Positions 1 to 8,317 of a DNA stretch of 39,974 nt are shown piece by piece; position 1 is the stretch's first letter, and each line of letters opens with the position of its first letter. Origin of the DNA: a virus; IMG/VR virus record IMGVR_UViG_3300028610_001329, positions 1 through 39,974 of that record. One strand, given 5' to 3'. Below the pieces are notes generated by a model that saw only the letters and a list, made by a program, of their open reading frames with translations, did no database searches and had not been told where the DNA came from. The translations under genes and the position numbers were made by a program.

Positions 1-144
1 ACACATATTCAACCGACATCATTGAACACATCAGAGCTGGTAACTCATTAGAAGACTTTGCAAAGCTCAAATGCGTCACTGTTGACTCTGTTTATCTATG
101 GTTTGAGAAATATCCTGAATTTTATACATCTTATAAAATCGCAA
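1..144. repeat. Left copy of 144-bp terminal direct repeat
   Basis: Bases 1-144 are identical to bases 39831-39974. This means either a circular genome whose contig ends overlap, or a true terminal redundancy. Because an open reading frame runs continuously through the join, circular closure at 39,830 bp is consistent. The repeat lies inside a coding region, which favours an assembly overlap of a circular or permuted molecule over a dedicated packaging repeat. Confidence 0.95.
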
Positions 145-167
145 CTCGAGACACAATCGTGCATTAA
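1..167 (+). CDS. HTH protein, C-terminal part (gene crosses the contig join)
   Basis: This is the 3' part of the gene that starts with ATG at 39803; the frame is read from base 3 and stops with TAA at 165-167. The joined product is 64 residues and looks like a helix-turn-helix: LEDFAKLKCVTVDSVYLWF, followed by EKYPEFYTSYKIA. The second half resembles the same part of the small terminase at 1459 (IHRWKLMHEDFSKSLKNA). It could be a small DNA-binding regulator or a shortened relative of the terminase small subunit. The fold call rests on sequence pattern only. Confidence 0.75.
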   Translation, partial: TYSTDIIEHIRAGNSLEDFAKLKCVTVDSVYLWFEKYPEFYTSYKIATRDTIVH

Positions 168-188
168 ATTGATACAAACAGCTGAAAT

Positions 189-217
189 TACACAATATTA
201 AGATGTAATGATATAAA
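189..217 (+). promoter_or_regulatory. Candidate sigma-70 promoter for the small gene at 240
   Basis: TACACA at 189-194 and TATAAA at 212-217 are 17 bases apart. A start of transcription near 224 would leave a short leader with GGGAG ahead of the ATG at 240. The -35 box is weak, so this is a pattern match only. Confidence 0.35.
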
Positions 218-239
218 CTACTTCTATAAGGGAGTGTTT

Positions 240-404
240 ATGAAAAAATTATGTCAGATATGTAAAAGACCATTAGATTATAAAAACCCCATAGGGATTA
301 ATAAAGACATAAATGGTAAGCCAAAACTGTGTTTATTCAATTGTAAATGCGGAGGAACATACGCGACAAAAATAGAAATGAAGAAATACGCCTGCCACGT
401 TTAA
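240..404 (+). CDS. Small zinc-finger-like protein (54 aa)
   Basis: A 54-residue reading frame with an ATG preceded by GGGAG. It contains CQIC near the N-terminus and CLFNCKCGG in the second half, the spacing expected of a small zinc ribbon (CxxC...CxC). It lies between two candidate promoters at the head of the late-gene block, so it may be transcribed separately. No family is recognised. A DNA- or protein-binding role is inference. Confidence 0.7.
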   Translation: MKKLCQICKRPLDYKNPIGINKDINGKPKLCLFNCKCGGTYATKIEMKKYACHV

Positions 405-411
405 GTCTAGA

Positions 412-441
412 TTGACAATTGTAAATTGTTCATGCTTTGAT
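412..441 (+). promoter_or_regulatory. Strong promoter with palindromic operator for the late genes
   Basis: TTGACA at 412-417 is a perfect -35 box. An extended -10, TGC followed by TTTGAT at 436-441, lies 18 bases on. Between and overlapping these is the 15-base palindrome ACAATTGTAAATTGT at 415-429, two 6-base arms around GTA. A palindrome over the -35 and spacer is the usual place for a repressor or activator site. The first gene served would be that at 490, and possibly the whole packaging and head block. No binding protein is identified. Confidence 0.55.
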
Positions 442-489
442 CCGTTTTAGATGCAATGACGCATTATTGATAAGCAAGGATGATTAATC

Positions 490-1041
490 ATGGCTGATAA
501 GCAAAAACCTATTGAGCGCGTCTATAAGGGCACACAACAATTCCACCACGACCTTTTTAAATTATCAGTATCAAAAATGTTAAAGTTCGTCGGCTATCAA
601 ACATCTTCAAAAGCCTGGTTTAAAGCTGACAACGGTCAAACCAACCCAGATTGGCTAGAACTAGAGCACACTCATATATATCATTCTGTTGATTCAAGCG
701 GCAAAATACAAATTTACTCAGCTCCTGTAGGTGGACACTTCCATGAGATTGAAGTGATTAGAGACAAAAAAGATCCAGATTTAATCATTCAAGCTAAATG
801 CAAATCAGGCCCATTAAAGTGGGAAGTTAAAATGAGAAACGGCAAAGCACAAAAAATAGCTGTGCCTGTTAGTGAATTTGATAAACACAAACATACAGTT
901 GATTATGTCAGGTCTGATATGATTGAACGCACAAAACTAAGCGCAGAAGCTGCAAAAGTAATAGGCCAAGACGCCACCAGATCTCAAAGAGACGTGTTTG
1001 ACGAAACAGGAAAACGACTAGAGAGCTTACACCTAGGGTGA
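490..1041 (+). CDS. Phage protein of unknown function ahead of the terminase (183 aa)
   Basis: ATG at 490 with AAGGA nine bases upstream. The protein is 183 residues, soluble and hydrophilic, with many His residues (FHHDLF, EHTHIYH, GGHFHEIE, DKHKHT) that could bind metal or form a beta-sandwich surface. The C-terminal third is charged and probably helical. I do not recognise the family. Its position upstream of the terminase suggests a head or packaging role, but that is inferred from order alone. The stop overlaps the next start as TGATG. Confidence 0.85.
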   Translation: MADKQKPIERVYKGTQQFHHDLFKLSVSKMLKFVGYQTSSKAWFKADNGQTNPDWLELEHTHIYHSVDSSGKIQIYSAPVGGHFHEIEVIRDKKDPDLIIQAKCKSGPLKWEVKMRNGKAQKIAVPVSEFDKHKHTVDYVRSDMIERTKLSAEAAKVIGQDATRSQRDVFDETGKRLESLHLG

Positions 1042-1448
1042 TGCTGCGCTTTGTCAAGAAGCATTATGATAATTATGTGAGTAATCATAAAGCTATTCCA
1101 ACTGAGATGAAAGTCAGCCTTCGCCGTCATCCAAAGATGAGAAAGTTCATTCGGAACATGGCTATAGAGCTTCAAATGGTTCAGGAGCTGCAATTAAAAG
1201 GAGGTCGTAGGGCTTTAAAAAAAGAGACTTTAAAGGGCGCCGTAGAGGACATGACAGAACTTTTCATAAAAGGATTTAAAGGCCATGCTGATCGGCGTAT
1301 TGAATCTGATCTTGCTAAGAGTATGCAAAAAGAAAAAGTTGATAATCTTGATGATATGCAATCAGCACTCGAAGGCAATTCAAAAGGTGTTTATGAAGAC
1401 ATGGGTTTAGAGATACCAGAAGATCAACAAGAGAAACCCATGGTATAA
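1041..1448 (+). CDS. Phage protein of unknown function (135 aa)
   Basis: I place the start at ATG 1041, which overlaps the upstream stop; a GTG at 1038 would add one residue. The product is basic at the N-terminus (LRFVKKHYDNYV, MKVSLRRHPKMRKF) and helical, with no cysteine. It sits between the first late gene and the small terminase and is presumably co-transcribed with both. No family is recognised. Confidence 0.8.
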   Translation: MLRFVKKHYDNYVSNHKAIPTEMKVSLRRHPKMRKFIRNMAIELQMVQELQLKGGRRALKKETLKGAVEDMTELFIKGFKGHADRRIESDLAKSMQKEKVDNLDDMQSALEGNSKGVYEDMGLEIPEDQQEKPMV

Positions 1449-1458
1449 TGGTATCGTT

Positions 1459-1893
1459 ATGGCAAAGATGGGCAGACCAACAAAACTAACACAAGAAGTT
1501 AGAGACACCATCATGGCAATGTCAGGGGCCGGGAAAACAGATAAAGAAATTGCTCAAGCTGTAGGCATTAATGAATGCTCAATACATAGATGGAAATTGA
1601 TGCATGAAGACTTTAGCAAGTCCTTAAAGAATGCAAAGACGTTTGCCGATGATTTAGTTGAGGCAAGTTTATTAGCAAAAGCAACGGGTTATGAACATGA
1701 AGAAGTTAAAGTATTCTGTCATGAGGGCATGATTACAGAGCATACTGTCACCAAGCATTACCCGCCAAGTGATACTTCTATGATATTTTGGTTAAAGAAT
1801 AGAAGGCCTGATAAATGGCGAGACAGAGTAGAAGTGGCTGAGGCAGATATAGATGAGATGGAATTTAAAGATAAAGGGGTTAAAGATGGGTAA
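1459..1893 (+). CDS. terS: Terminase small subunit
   Basis: A 144-residue protein beginning MAKMGRPTKL, typical of HTH-type small terminases. Residues about 10-45 form the helix-turn-helix (KEIAQAVGINECSIHRWK). A later segment, SDTSMIFWLKNRRPDKWRDR near residues 103-122, is the hallmark of this family, in which an Nxxp..WR motif closes the oligomerisation domain. It would recognise the packaging site and load the large subunit encoded 290 bases downstream. The ribosome-binding site is weak, but the start fits the family. Confidence 0.9.
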   Translation: MAKMGRPTKLTQEVRDTIMAMSGAGKTDKEIAQAVGINECSIHRWKLMHEDFSKSLKNAKTFADDLVEASLLAKATGYEHEEVKVFCHEGMITEHTVTKHYPPSDTSMIFWLKNRRPDKWRDRVEVAEADIDEMEFKDKGVKDG

Positions 1894-1948
1894 GTATGGT
1901 GCAACTGAAAAACCAAAGCCTAGACGCAAACCAAGAAGGCGCAAATGA
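1886..1948 (+). CDS. Arginine/lysine-rich 20-residue microprotein
   Basis: ATG at 1886 lies inside the end of the small terminase gene and follows a purine-rich AAAGGGG. The reading frame is MGKYGATEKPKPRRKPRRRK and ends at TGA 1946-1948, overlapping the next ATG (1945) as ATGA. About half the residues are Lys or Arg, alternating with Pro. The tight coupling on both sides suggests it is translated. A nucleic-acid-binding role near the packaging enzymes is inference. Confidence 0.55.
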   Translation: MGKYGATEKPKPRRKPRRRK

Positions 1949-2166
1949 ATAATGTTATCAGCTTCCCCAAAGACAAAACGACTATTACGGCCGACTACCT
2001 ACTGGATAAGGTTAAAGAAGATATCGATAATGTTGAATCGATGATGATCTTAGTTAAGCGTAAAGATGGCAGTATCGCACCAAGCTTTACTGATATGGGT
2101 GGGTTTGAGGCTGTTGGAATGGCTGAGATATTAAAGGCAATAGTCTTAGATATGGTAAGGGTATAA
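1945..2166 (+). CDS. Small phage protein of unknown function (73 aa)
   Basis: Start ATG at 1945 overlaps the stop of the basic microprotein. The product is acidic to neutral, starts MNNVISFPKDKT, and has a helical C-terminal half (MAEILKAIVLDMVRV). It sits between the two terminase genes. No domain is recognised; a packaging accessory role is only suggested by position. Confidence 0.75.
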   Translation: MNNVISFPKDKTTITADYLLDKVKEDIDNVESMMILVKRKDGSIAPSFTDMGGFEAVGMAEILKAIVLDMVRV

Positions 2167-2182
2167 TTGCAGAGGGCGATGA

Positions 2183-3433
2183 ATGGCCAAACTAACCTGG
2201 ATTTATGAGAAAAACCCTCATCAAGCTGAATTCCACAAGGACACAATAAGCCCTAGACTTCATCTTTCTACAGGCGTAGGCGGCGGTAAAACACACGGCC
2301 TGATAATGAAGACATTCCAATTATCATGGTTAAACCGTCATCTTAATGGTGGGTTTATGGCCCCTTCATACAAGGAATTCAAGAAAGATTGTCTGCCATT
2401 ATTTGAAGAGATCTTAGATAAGCATAAGATTAAATACAGCTACAACAAGACAGATATGATCTTTAGATTCCCATGGTCTAGGGGCAAGCTTTATGTTGTA
2501 ACGGGTCAAGAGAAGATAAGGGGCCCTAACTGGGCCTATGCATGTATTAATGAACTCACTCTAATTCCCTTAGTGCGTTATCAAGAAGTCATCGGTCGAG
2601 TGCGCATTAGATCTGCCAAAGCTCCTCAAGTGGCATCATGTGGCACACCGGAAGGCTGGGCTAACGAATATTACGAATTTATGATTGAAAGCCCTAGAGC
2701 TAATACTCGAATTATATATGGCAATACTCGAGACAACCAACAAAACCTAGCTGTTGATTATGTCACTAATCTAGAAGAAACCTATGACTCTCAAATGCTT
2801 CAGACATACCTCGAGGGCCTTTGGGTTAATTTGTCAGGCCATTCTTTTTACTACAACTTCTCGCCCGATCGAAACGAAGATAAGACCTATAAGGCTACTG
2901 ATTGGGGCATCTATCATATCGGCATGGATTTTAACGTCGACTACATGTCATGTAATATATGGCAATATGACGGCTACAAACTAAGAGGGGTTGACGAGAT
3001 CACACTACCAAAGAACGCCGACACTAAGAAAATGTGCATTGCATTAGGCGTCAGAGGATATAATTCTGAGAATACTATTTTATATCCCGACCCGGCCGGG
3101 AATGCTCGTTCAACTAAGGGAAAGCCTGACATTCATATATTAAGAGAAAATGGATTTTGGAATATAAAAGTGAAGAGCAAGGCCGCTACTCATAGACAAA
3201 GACAATTACACATGAATAATCTATTAGAAAAGGGTAGAATAATCATCAACCCAGAGAAACAAAAAGCGGTTAAAAAGGATTTGATCGGTGTTGAGATGGA
3301 CCCAATAAGACTTGAGAAGGTCAAAAAGAATGAGAAATTGACTCACCACTCTGATGGCCTAGACTATCTCTGTGATATCTTAATGCCATTTAAAAAGCCT
3401 TCTTCACGATCAATCATAGGGACGAGGTTGTAA
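2183..3433 (+). CDS. terL: Terminase large subunit
   Basis: A 416-residue packaging motor. The N-terminal ATPase has Walker A GVGGGKT at residues 31-37, a Walker B-like ACINE at 120-124 with the catalytic acid at E124, and the coupling motif SCGTPEG at 152-158. The C-terminal RNase H-like nuclease has acidic residues at D249/D253 (IGMDFNVDY), D303 (LYPDPAG) and D391/D394 (HHSDGLDYL). It cuts concatemeric DNA and pumps it through the portal encoded directly after it. ATG at 2183 follows AGAGGG. The stop TAA at 3431-3433 shares its last base with the portal start. Confidence 0.97.
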   Translation: MAKLTWIYEKNPHQAEFHKDTISPRLHLSTGVGGGKTHGLIMKTFQLSWLNRHLNGGFMAPSYKEFKKDCLPLFEEILDKHKIKYSYNKTDMIFRFPWSRGKLYVVTGQEKIRGPNWAYACINELTLIPLVRYQEVIGRVRIRSAKAPQVASCGTPEGWANEYYEFMIESPRANTRIIYGNTRDNQQNLAVDYVTNLEETYDSQMLQTYLEGLWVNLSGHSFYYNFSPDRNEDKTYKATDWGIYHIGMDFNVDYMSCNIWQYDGYKLRGVDEITLPKNADTKKMCIALGVRGYNSENTILYPDPAGNARSTKGKPDIHILRENGFWNIKVKSKAATHRQRQLHMNNLLEKGRIIINPEKQKAVKKDLIGVEMDPIRLEKVKKNEKLTHHSDGLDYLCDILMPFKKPSSRSIIGTRL

Positions 3434-5214
3434 TGAGACTAATGTCAGAAGATGAAATTCTAAAAGATGATGTGCGTCAAAAGATAGTTGATGAGATTGA
3501 GCAGCCAGAGAATCAACACCGGAAAGATGAGGCGTATAGGCGATTTGAGGTGTGGAGAGATCGCACTAAGAAGTTTGTCCGTCACATGCTCAGAAAACAA
3601 CTCAACCACACCACGGTTGAGGAGATGGAATACGCCATGGCTAATATCTCAGTGGTTAGGAAAATCATTGATAAGCTAGCTAAGGTCTATACTAACGGGG
3701 TTGTAAGATCATTTGATGATGATGGCGATACTGAATGCCTAAATCTCCTAGAAAAGAAGCTAAAAGCCACAACTAACATGAAAACTGTTAACAGATTACT
3801 TAAGTTGCACAGAAATGCAGCATTATACATTAAGCCGACACAATTTATAGATGGTGAGGGGAATACTAAATTTAAGCCTGTATGGCAGCCGATGAGCCCT
3901 TATTTGTATGATGTGGTTGAACAGTTCTATGATCGCACCAAGCCTTTGGTATACATCTTTTCTAATTATGAGATTCGACATCAACACCATCATGGTCCTA
4001 ATACAACAGATTCCTTTGCTCGTCGGGGACACGGACATGGTCACGGGCATGGGCATCATCAGCATGGCGATAGGCGAGATCAGAAGATAGCAGATAAGAA
4101 AGAAGACACTGACATAGATCTACCCAAAAAGAAATATGTTTGGTGGACTGATAAGTGGCATTTTACCACCATGGGCAGTGGGATTGTGGACCCTGTAACT
4201 CTTCAGCCCTTTACAGATCAAGAGGATCTAGAAAAAGCTATTATCAATCCGATAGAAGAAATCCCAGTTGTTGATTATCATATTGATCAAGAGGGTTATT
4301 ATTGGGCTGAGGGTGGAGAAGATTTAATTGATGGAGGCATCTTAATTAATGCTCTACTGTCAAATGCTCATCATATAGGCGTTACTCAAGGGTTTGGTCA
4401 GCTGGTATTAACAGGCCGTGATCTACCTTCTACGGTCCTTTTAGGGCCAAATAAGACAATAAACTTAGCTCATAACGAAGAAGAACCGCAGCCGACAGCT
4501 CAATTTATAACCTCAAATCCTCCCTTACAAGATTTGGCGAATCAAGTTGAGATGTATTTAGCCTTACTTCTAACTACTAATAATCTCTCAACAAGTGGCA
4601 TCTCATCTAAGTTAGAGGGTGGGATGGCGGCTCCCAGTGGTATCGCTCTTGCCTTAGATAAGGCTGAATCATTAGAAGATGTTAAAGACCAGAGAAGTAT
4701 TTTTGAAGATGGCGAGATACCAGCGTGGCGTAAGACGGCTAAATGGATTGAAGTATTCTCACAACAAAACGAATTAGATTCTGAATTTGATGAGTGCAAA
4801 ATACCTGTTGAGGAAGATATCAAAACAGAATTCAAAGAACCTAACATGATCATGAGTGAGGCTGAGAAATTAACTAACCTAAATACTCGCAAGACTTTAG
4901 GCATTAACACTGAAGTTGAGCTCATCATGGATGATCGCGGTATAAATAAAGAGGAAGCTGAGAAGGTCTTACTTGAGATTCAAGCTGATAAGCTTCGCAA
5001 GATGGCTGATATGATGGGCGAGGGTGGTCATACGCATGAGTTAAATGGTGAAAGAATACCGTCTGATAGTGTAGACCCGGGCGCTCCTCATGACCATGGT
5101 GGAACTGTGGAGAGTGCTCCTAATAATCCCGGCCATATACATCAAAGCGAAGATGGCCCAACCGGACCGGACATAGAAGTTGGAAGTCAAGAAGACGAAA
5201 GTCAGCAGATCTGA
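3433..5214 (+). CDS. Portal protein with histidine-rich insert
   Basis: A 593-residue protein directly after the large terminase, with the helix-rich layout of SPP1 gp6-type portals. An odd insertion at about residues 183-213 is dominated by His and Gly (HQHHHG, then GHGHGHGHGHHQHG). The C-terminal tail again carries GGHTHELNGE, APHDHGG and PGHIHQ, so the protein could bind metal at two places. Portal rings form the DNA channel at one capsid vertex. The start overlaps the terminase stop. The stop lies 35 bases inside the next gene. Confidence 0.93.
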   Translation: MRLMSEDEILKDDVRQKIVDEIEQPENQHRKDEAYRRFEVWRDRTKKFVRHMLRKQLNHTTVEEMEYAMANISVVRKIIDKLAKVYTNGVVRSFDDDGDTECLNLLEKKLKATTNMKTVNRLLKLHRNAALYIKPTQFIDGEGNTKFKPVWQPMSPYLYDVVEQFYDRTKPLVYIFSNYEIRHQHHHGPNTTDSFARRGHGHGHGHGHHQHGDRRDQKIADKKEDTDIDLPKKKYVWWTDKWHFTTMGSGIVDPVTLQPFTDQEDLEKAIINPIEEIPVVDYHIDQEGYYWAEGGEDLIDGGILINALLSNAHHIGVTQGFGQLVLTGRDLPSTVLLGPNKTINLAHNEEEPQPTAQFITSNPPLQDLANQVEMYLALLLTTNNLSTSGISSKLEGGMAAPSGIALALDKAESLEDVKDQRSIFEDGEIPAWRKTAKWIEVFSQQNELDSEFDECKIPVEEDIKTEFKEPNMIMSEAEKLTNLNTRKTLGINTEVELIMDDRGINKEEAEKVLLEIQADKLRKMADMMGEGGHTHELNGERIPSDSVDPGAPHDHGGTVESAPNNPGHIHQSEDGPTGPDIEVGSQEDESQQI

Positions 5215-5830
5215 GATCTCCTCTGAGATTGATTTAGATCTACCTAGCTCCTTATCTCTTCGCCAACAAAACAAGGTGAAAGATGAGGTGGGTGATTTAC
5301 TTATTGATTTCATACTGGATCAGGTGGGATCTGAAAAATCACCAATTAAGGGTGAGAGCTTTCCTAAATTAGATCCAAAATACAGAGAAATTAAGAAAAA
5401 AGCTGGTCGAGGAACTAAGGCTAATCTGGAATTCAGTGGAGATATGTTAGATGCGTTGGAGAAAAAACGGACGGCTGATGGTGTTAAGTTACAAATTAAA
5501 GGTACTCAAGCCCCGAAAGCCGACGGGCACAACAACTTTTCAGGCAAATCTAGAATCACTACCCGTCAATTCTTGCCCAAAGAAGGCGATAAATTTAAAC
5601 CATCAGCTAAAAAAGAGATTGATAGAATTATTCAAGAAGCGGTTGTGGCAGGTCAGAAAATTAAAAAGAGTGCGATTAGGAATATTACCTCTAAAACAGA
5701 ATTGAATATGTTTCTGACGACCATGTTCCCTGATCTCTCTTCAAAAGAAGCACAGCGTGCTATAATTCTAAATGAAGAATTAAGAGAGTTATTTGGTGAG
5801 TTTAATTTGATTGAGCTATTCGATGTCTAA
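5180..5830 (+). CDS. HK97 gp10-like connector protein, copy 1
   Basis: TTG at 5180 is the only start giving a full-length product; it overlaps the end of the portal gene. The 216-residue protein has the family pattern VGSEKSPIKGESF, Y.EIKKKAGRG and LEFSGDMLDAL, typical of HK97 gp10 or virion-morphogenesis proteins that complete the head-tail joint or neck. The C-terminal part (DLSSKEAQRAIILNEELREL) is an extra helical tail. The neighbouring gene at 5823 encodes a second protein of the same design. Confidence 0.75.
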   Translation: MEVKKTKVSRSEISSEIDLDLPSSLSLRQQNKVKDEVGDLLIDFILDQVGSEKSPIKGESFPKLDPKYREIKKKAGRGTKANLEFSGDMLDALEKKRTADGVKLQIKGTQAPKADGHNNFSGKSRITTRQFLPKEGDKFKPSAKKEIDRIIQEAVVAGQKIKKSAIRNITSKTELNMFLTTMFPDLSSKEAQRAIILNEELRELFGEFNLIELFDV

Positions 5831-6356
5831 AGTCACAGTTAAGGTTAAGTTTCCTGGTTTAGATTCCTTAAACAAAGAAAAGATCGTGACAGATTCTTTC
5901 AGAAAAAAACTAGGCAAGAGGGTTTTAAAAGATGTTCTAGATAGTATTGCGGTGGGCAAAAGTCCAGTTAGGGGCCAGGGTAGATTTAAAGGGTATAAGG
6001 TTGATAGGTCTGCTGGAGAGCCTGCTAGTCAATTATATCCTAATACTGTTAAGAAAAAGTTTCCTGATAAGCGCAAAAGACCAGTTAATTTAAAGCTTAA
6101 CGGTGATTTATTAAAGGCTTTCGGATGGAAATCTATTAAAGGTGGCATTGAATTTGGACTTATAACCACAAAGGAGAAACTAAAAAAGATCTTTGAAGCT
6201 CACAATGAAGGCACAAACACTAAAAAGAAAGTTCCTAAAAGACAATTATTGCCAACGGGGCCAAAAGATAAATTCATTATTACCATACAACGCCGCATTA
6301 GAAACCTTTACTTAGCTAGGATTAGACAGTTATTATCAAAAGCAAAAAGAAAATGA
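5823..6356 (+). CDS. HK97 gp10-like connector protein, copy 2
   Basis: I choose ATG at 5823 (MSKVTVKVKF), which overlaps the previous stop by eight bases; a TTG at 5811 would add four residues. The 177-residue protein repeats the pattern of its neighbour: VGKSPVRGQGRFKGYKV, then VNLKLNGDLLKAFG, then FEAHNEG...RQLLPTG. It is strongly basic at the C-terminus. Tandem paralogues in this place are unusual; one may act in the head connector and the other in assembly. Confidence 0.75.
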   Translation: MSKVTVKVKFPGLDSLNKEKIVTDSFRKKLGKRVLKDVLDSIAVGKSPVRGQGRFKGYKVDRSAGEPASQLYPNTVKKKFPDKRKRPVNLKLNGDLLKAFGWKSIKGGIEFGLITTKEKLKKIFEAHNEGTNTKKKVPKRQLLPTGPKDKFIITIQRRIRNLYLARIRQLLSKAKRK

Positions 6357-6370
6357 TCTAAGGAGAGATT

Positions 6371-7012
6371 ATGTCTGAAGAGAACACTGAGGTTCAGCCT
6401 GAGCCTACAAAGCCCATCGTTAAAGAAGAAACACCCACAGAACCAGTTGTTGAATCAGTTTCTATGGATGCTCACAAGAAAGCATTAGCAGAATTAGAAA
6501 AATTCAAAGAAAAGGCTAATGTATTTCAAGAAGGCCTGAAGGCTAAAGAATTAGAACAAATGAAAGCTCAGAACAAATGGCAAGAAATTGCAGAGTTGGA
6601 GAAAAAAGAGAAAGAAGAAATAAAAGAAAAATATGGTCAATTAAATCAGGCCGTGGCAAACCGCGAAAAGATGACAGCAATTAAATTAGCTGCTCAACAA
6701 GCAGGCATTAGAAGTGACGCGCTAAATCATTTAGAACATTATCAATGGTCTGATGTACAGATTGAGACTACTTCTTTGGGTAACATTAATATAGTCGGTG
6801 CGAGTGAGGCTATTGCTAGGTTTAAGATGGAATCTCCTTTTATGTTTGGCAAAAAGTCTACCTCATTAAATAGTGCTGGCCCCGAAGTGGTAGAAGGTGC
6901 TAAAATAACAATTCAACAGGTGCTTGCTGCGCAGAAAAAGGCGCAAAAGAGTAATCAACCGTCAGATTATGACTCCTATTCTAACATTTTAAGAAAGTAT
7001 CAAACCCAGTAG
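6371..7012 (+). CDS. Capsid scaffolding protein
   Basis: ATG at 6371 with AAGGAGAG upstream. The 213-residue product starts with a Glu/Pro-rich unstructured region (residues 1-30), then a long Lys/Glu/Ala coiled coil (about 35-115, KELEQMKAQNKWQEIAELEK), and ends in a basic tail. This composition, and its place just before the major capsid gene, identify a scaffold that directs procapsid assembly. Confidence 0.88.
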   Translation: MSEENTEVQPEPTKPIVKEETPTEPVVESVSMDAHKKALAELEKFKEKANVFQEGLKAKELEQMKAQNKWQEIAELEKKEKEEIKEKYGQLNQAVANREKMTAIKLAAQQAGIRSDALNHLEHYQWSDVQIETTSLGNINIVGASEAIARFKMESPFMFGKKSTSLNSAGPEVVEGAKITIQQVLAAQKKAQKSNQPSDYDSYSNILRKYQTQ

Positions 7013-7024
7013 GAGGTTTAATCT

Positions 7025-7867
7025 ATGGCTGATCAACAAATGACGGCCGGATCAGAACTCTCGGCAATTGTCCCAGAGATCTGGTCTGCAAACTTTTACG
7101 ATGTGCTCTTAACCGAGCTTCCATTTAACTCAATCATCAGCCGAGACTATGAGGGTGAGATTGCTAACCTTGGTGATACGGTTAGAATTCCGACTATCCC
7201 TGAGTTTGATGTAGCTCAAGAGCTACCAGAAGGGGCTAGAAACGATGCTGAGGCAGTAACGGTCACTACTCAGAACCTTGTCATTAACAAGAATATCGTT
7301 AAGGACTTTATCGTCACTAAGACAGCTCAACTGCAATCGCTTCCTCACATGGATAAATTGCAAGAGCTTGCTATCTTCTCTATTAATAAGAAGATTCAAG
7401 CGTTGATTATCGAGCTTACAGTGCCTAGTGCTGCTGCTCCTGATCATCAGATTCCTTATGACAGCGGTTCCACTTTGGCACTAGCTGATCTATTGGAAGC
7501 TAAAGAGCTTTTGGATACCCAAAATGTTCCTGGTTCTGACAGAGATTTGGTTGTGTCTGCGGCTCAATTAAATGACATTTTCAATCTGACCTCATTCACC
7601 TCAAGTGATTTCATTACTTCTGGTTCGCCAATGCAGTCAGGTGAGATTGTTTCTCCTTTGTTGGGCTTTCGTCCTCACTTCACTAACGAAGTGGCTGGGG
7701 TTACTCATTTATTTCATCGTTCTTATTTCACTATGGCAGCTCAGCAAGGCATTACTGTTGAACAGTTTAACCTTGGTGTTAATGGTGAGAGAGGGACTCG
7801 AGTCAACACTGGTTGGCTTGGTGGTTTTAAACAACTCGACGACAAACGCGTTGTTACAATTAGCTAA
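7025..7867 (+). CDS. Major capsid protein
   Basis: A 280-residue protein with an ideal AGGAGG sequence and ATG at 7025. Features of the P22-coat/HK97-fold family include the N-terminal IWSANFYDVLLTELPFNSII, the phrase GDTVRIPTIPEF, and a C-terminal part with GVNGERGTRVNTGWLGGFKQ. It should build the icosahedral shell. Codon use in this gene is more balanced than in neighbours, as expected of a highly expressed gene (a judgement by eye). Confidence 0.93.
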   Translation: MADQQMTAGSELSAIVPEIWSANFYDVLLTELPFNSIISRDYEGEIANLGDTVRIPTIPEFDVAQELPEGARNDAEAVTVTTQNLVINKNIVKDFIVTKTAQLQSLPHMDKLQELAIFSINKKIQALIIELTVPSAAAPDHQIPYDSGSTLALADLLEAKELLDTQNVPGSDRDLVVSAAQLNDIFNLTSFTSSDFITSGSPMQSGEIVSPLLGFRPHFTNEVAGVTHLFHRSYFTMAAQQGITVEQFNLGVNGERGTRVNTGWLGGFKQLDDKRVVTIS

Positions 7868-7879
7868 AGGAGATTTTAA

Positions 7880-8317
7880 ATGTCAGTATCATTAAACAAC
7901 AAACATACTCAAGAATACCTGTATGATTTCGCTGTAGATGGCGGAACTGCAGGCGCTATTGATCTATCGGCAAAGGATGGTTTTGCTGTCTTGCCTCAAG
8001 GTGCCATTATCACCAATGTACACCTCAGCGTTCTCGATGCTGTTGTTGGGACATCGTCTACTCTGGCTTGTGGCAACACGACCGATCCCGATGGTTATAT
8101 GGAAGTTATCGCAGAAGCAGTTCTGATTGATGAGGCTGTTATCCGTGTTGGAGAGCAACCAGGCGCTCTAATGTGGGATGACACTAATGATCACATGCTT
8201 AGTTTTCTTGTTAACTCTGCTAATGACGCTGTTTTCAGCATCACTATTGGTACAGCTGATTTGACTGCAGGTAAGGTCCTCTATTTGGTCGACTATTACA
8301 TGCCTTCACTGAGCTAA
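7880..8317 (+). CDS. Head decoration-like virion protein
   Basis: ATG at 7880 with AAAGGAG upstream, straight after the capsid gene. The 145-residue beta-rich product contains LPQGAIITNVHLSVLDAVV and ends DLTAGKVLYLVDYYMP. The same domain pattern (LPANAVIYQSWWFTET... AGVLTLWVMYTV) forms the C-terminal half of the protein at 8792, so the two are paralogues. Its position suggests a capsid-surface or neck protein. Confidence 0.8.
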   Translation: MSVSLNNKHTQEYLYDFAVDGGTAGAIDLSAKDGFAVLPQGAIITNVHLSVLDAVVGTSSTLACGNTTDPDGYMEVIAEAVLIDEAVIRVGEQPGALMWDDTNDHMLSFLVNSANDAVFSITIGTADLTAGKVLYLVDYYMPSLS

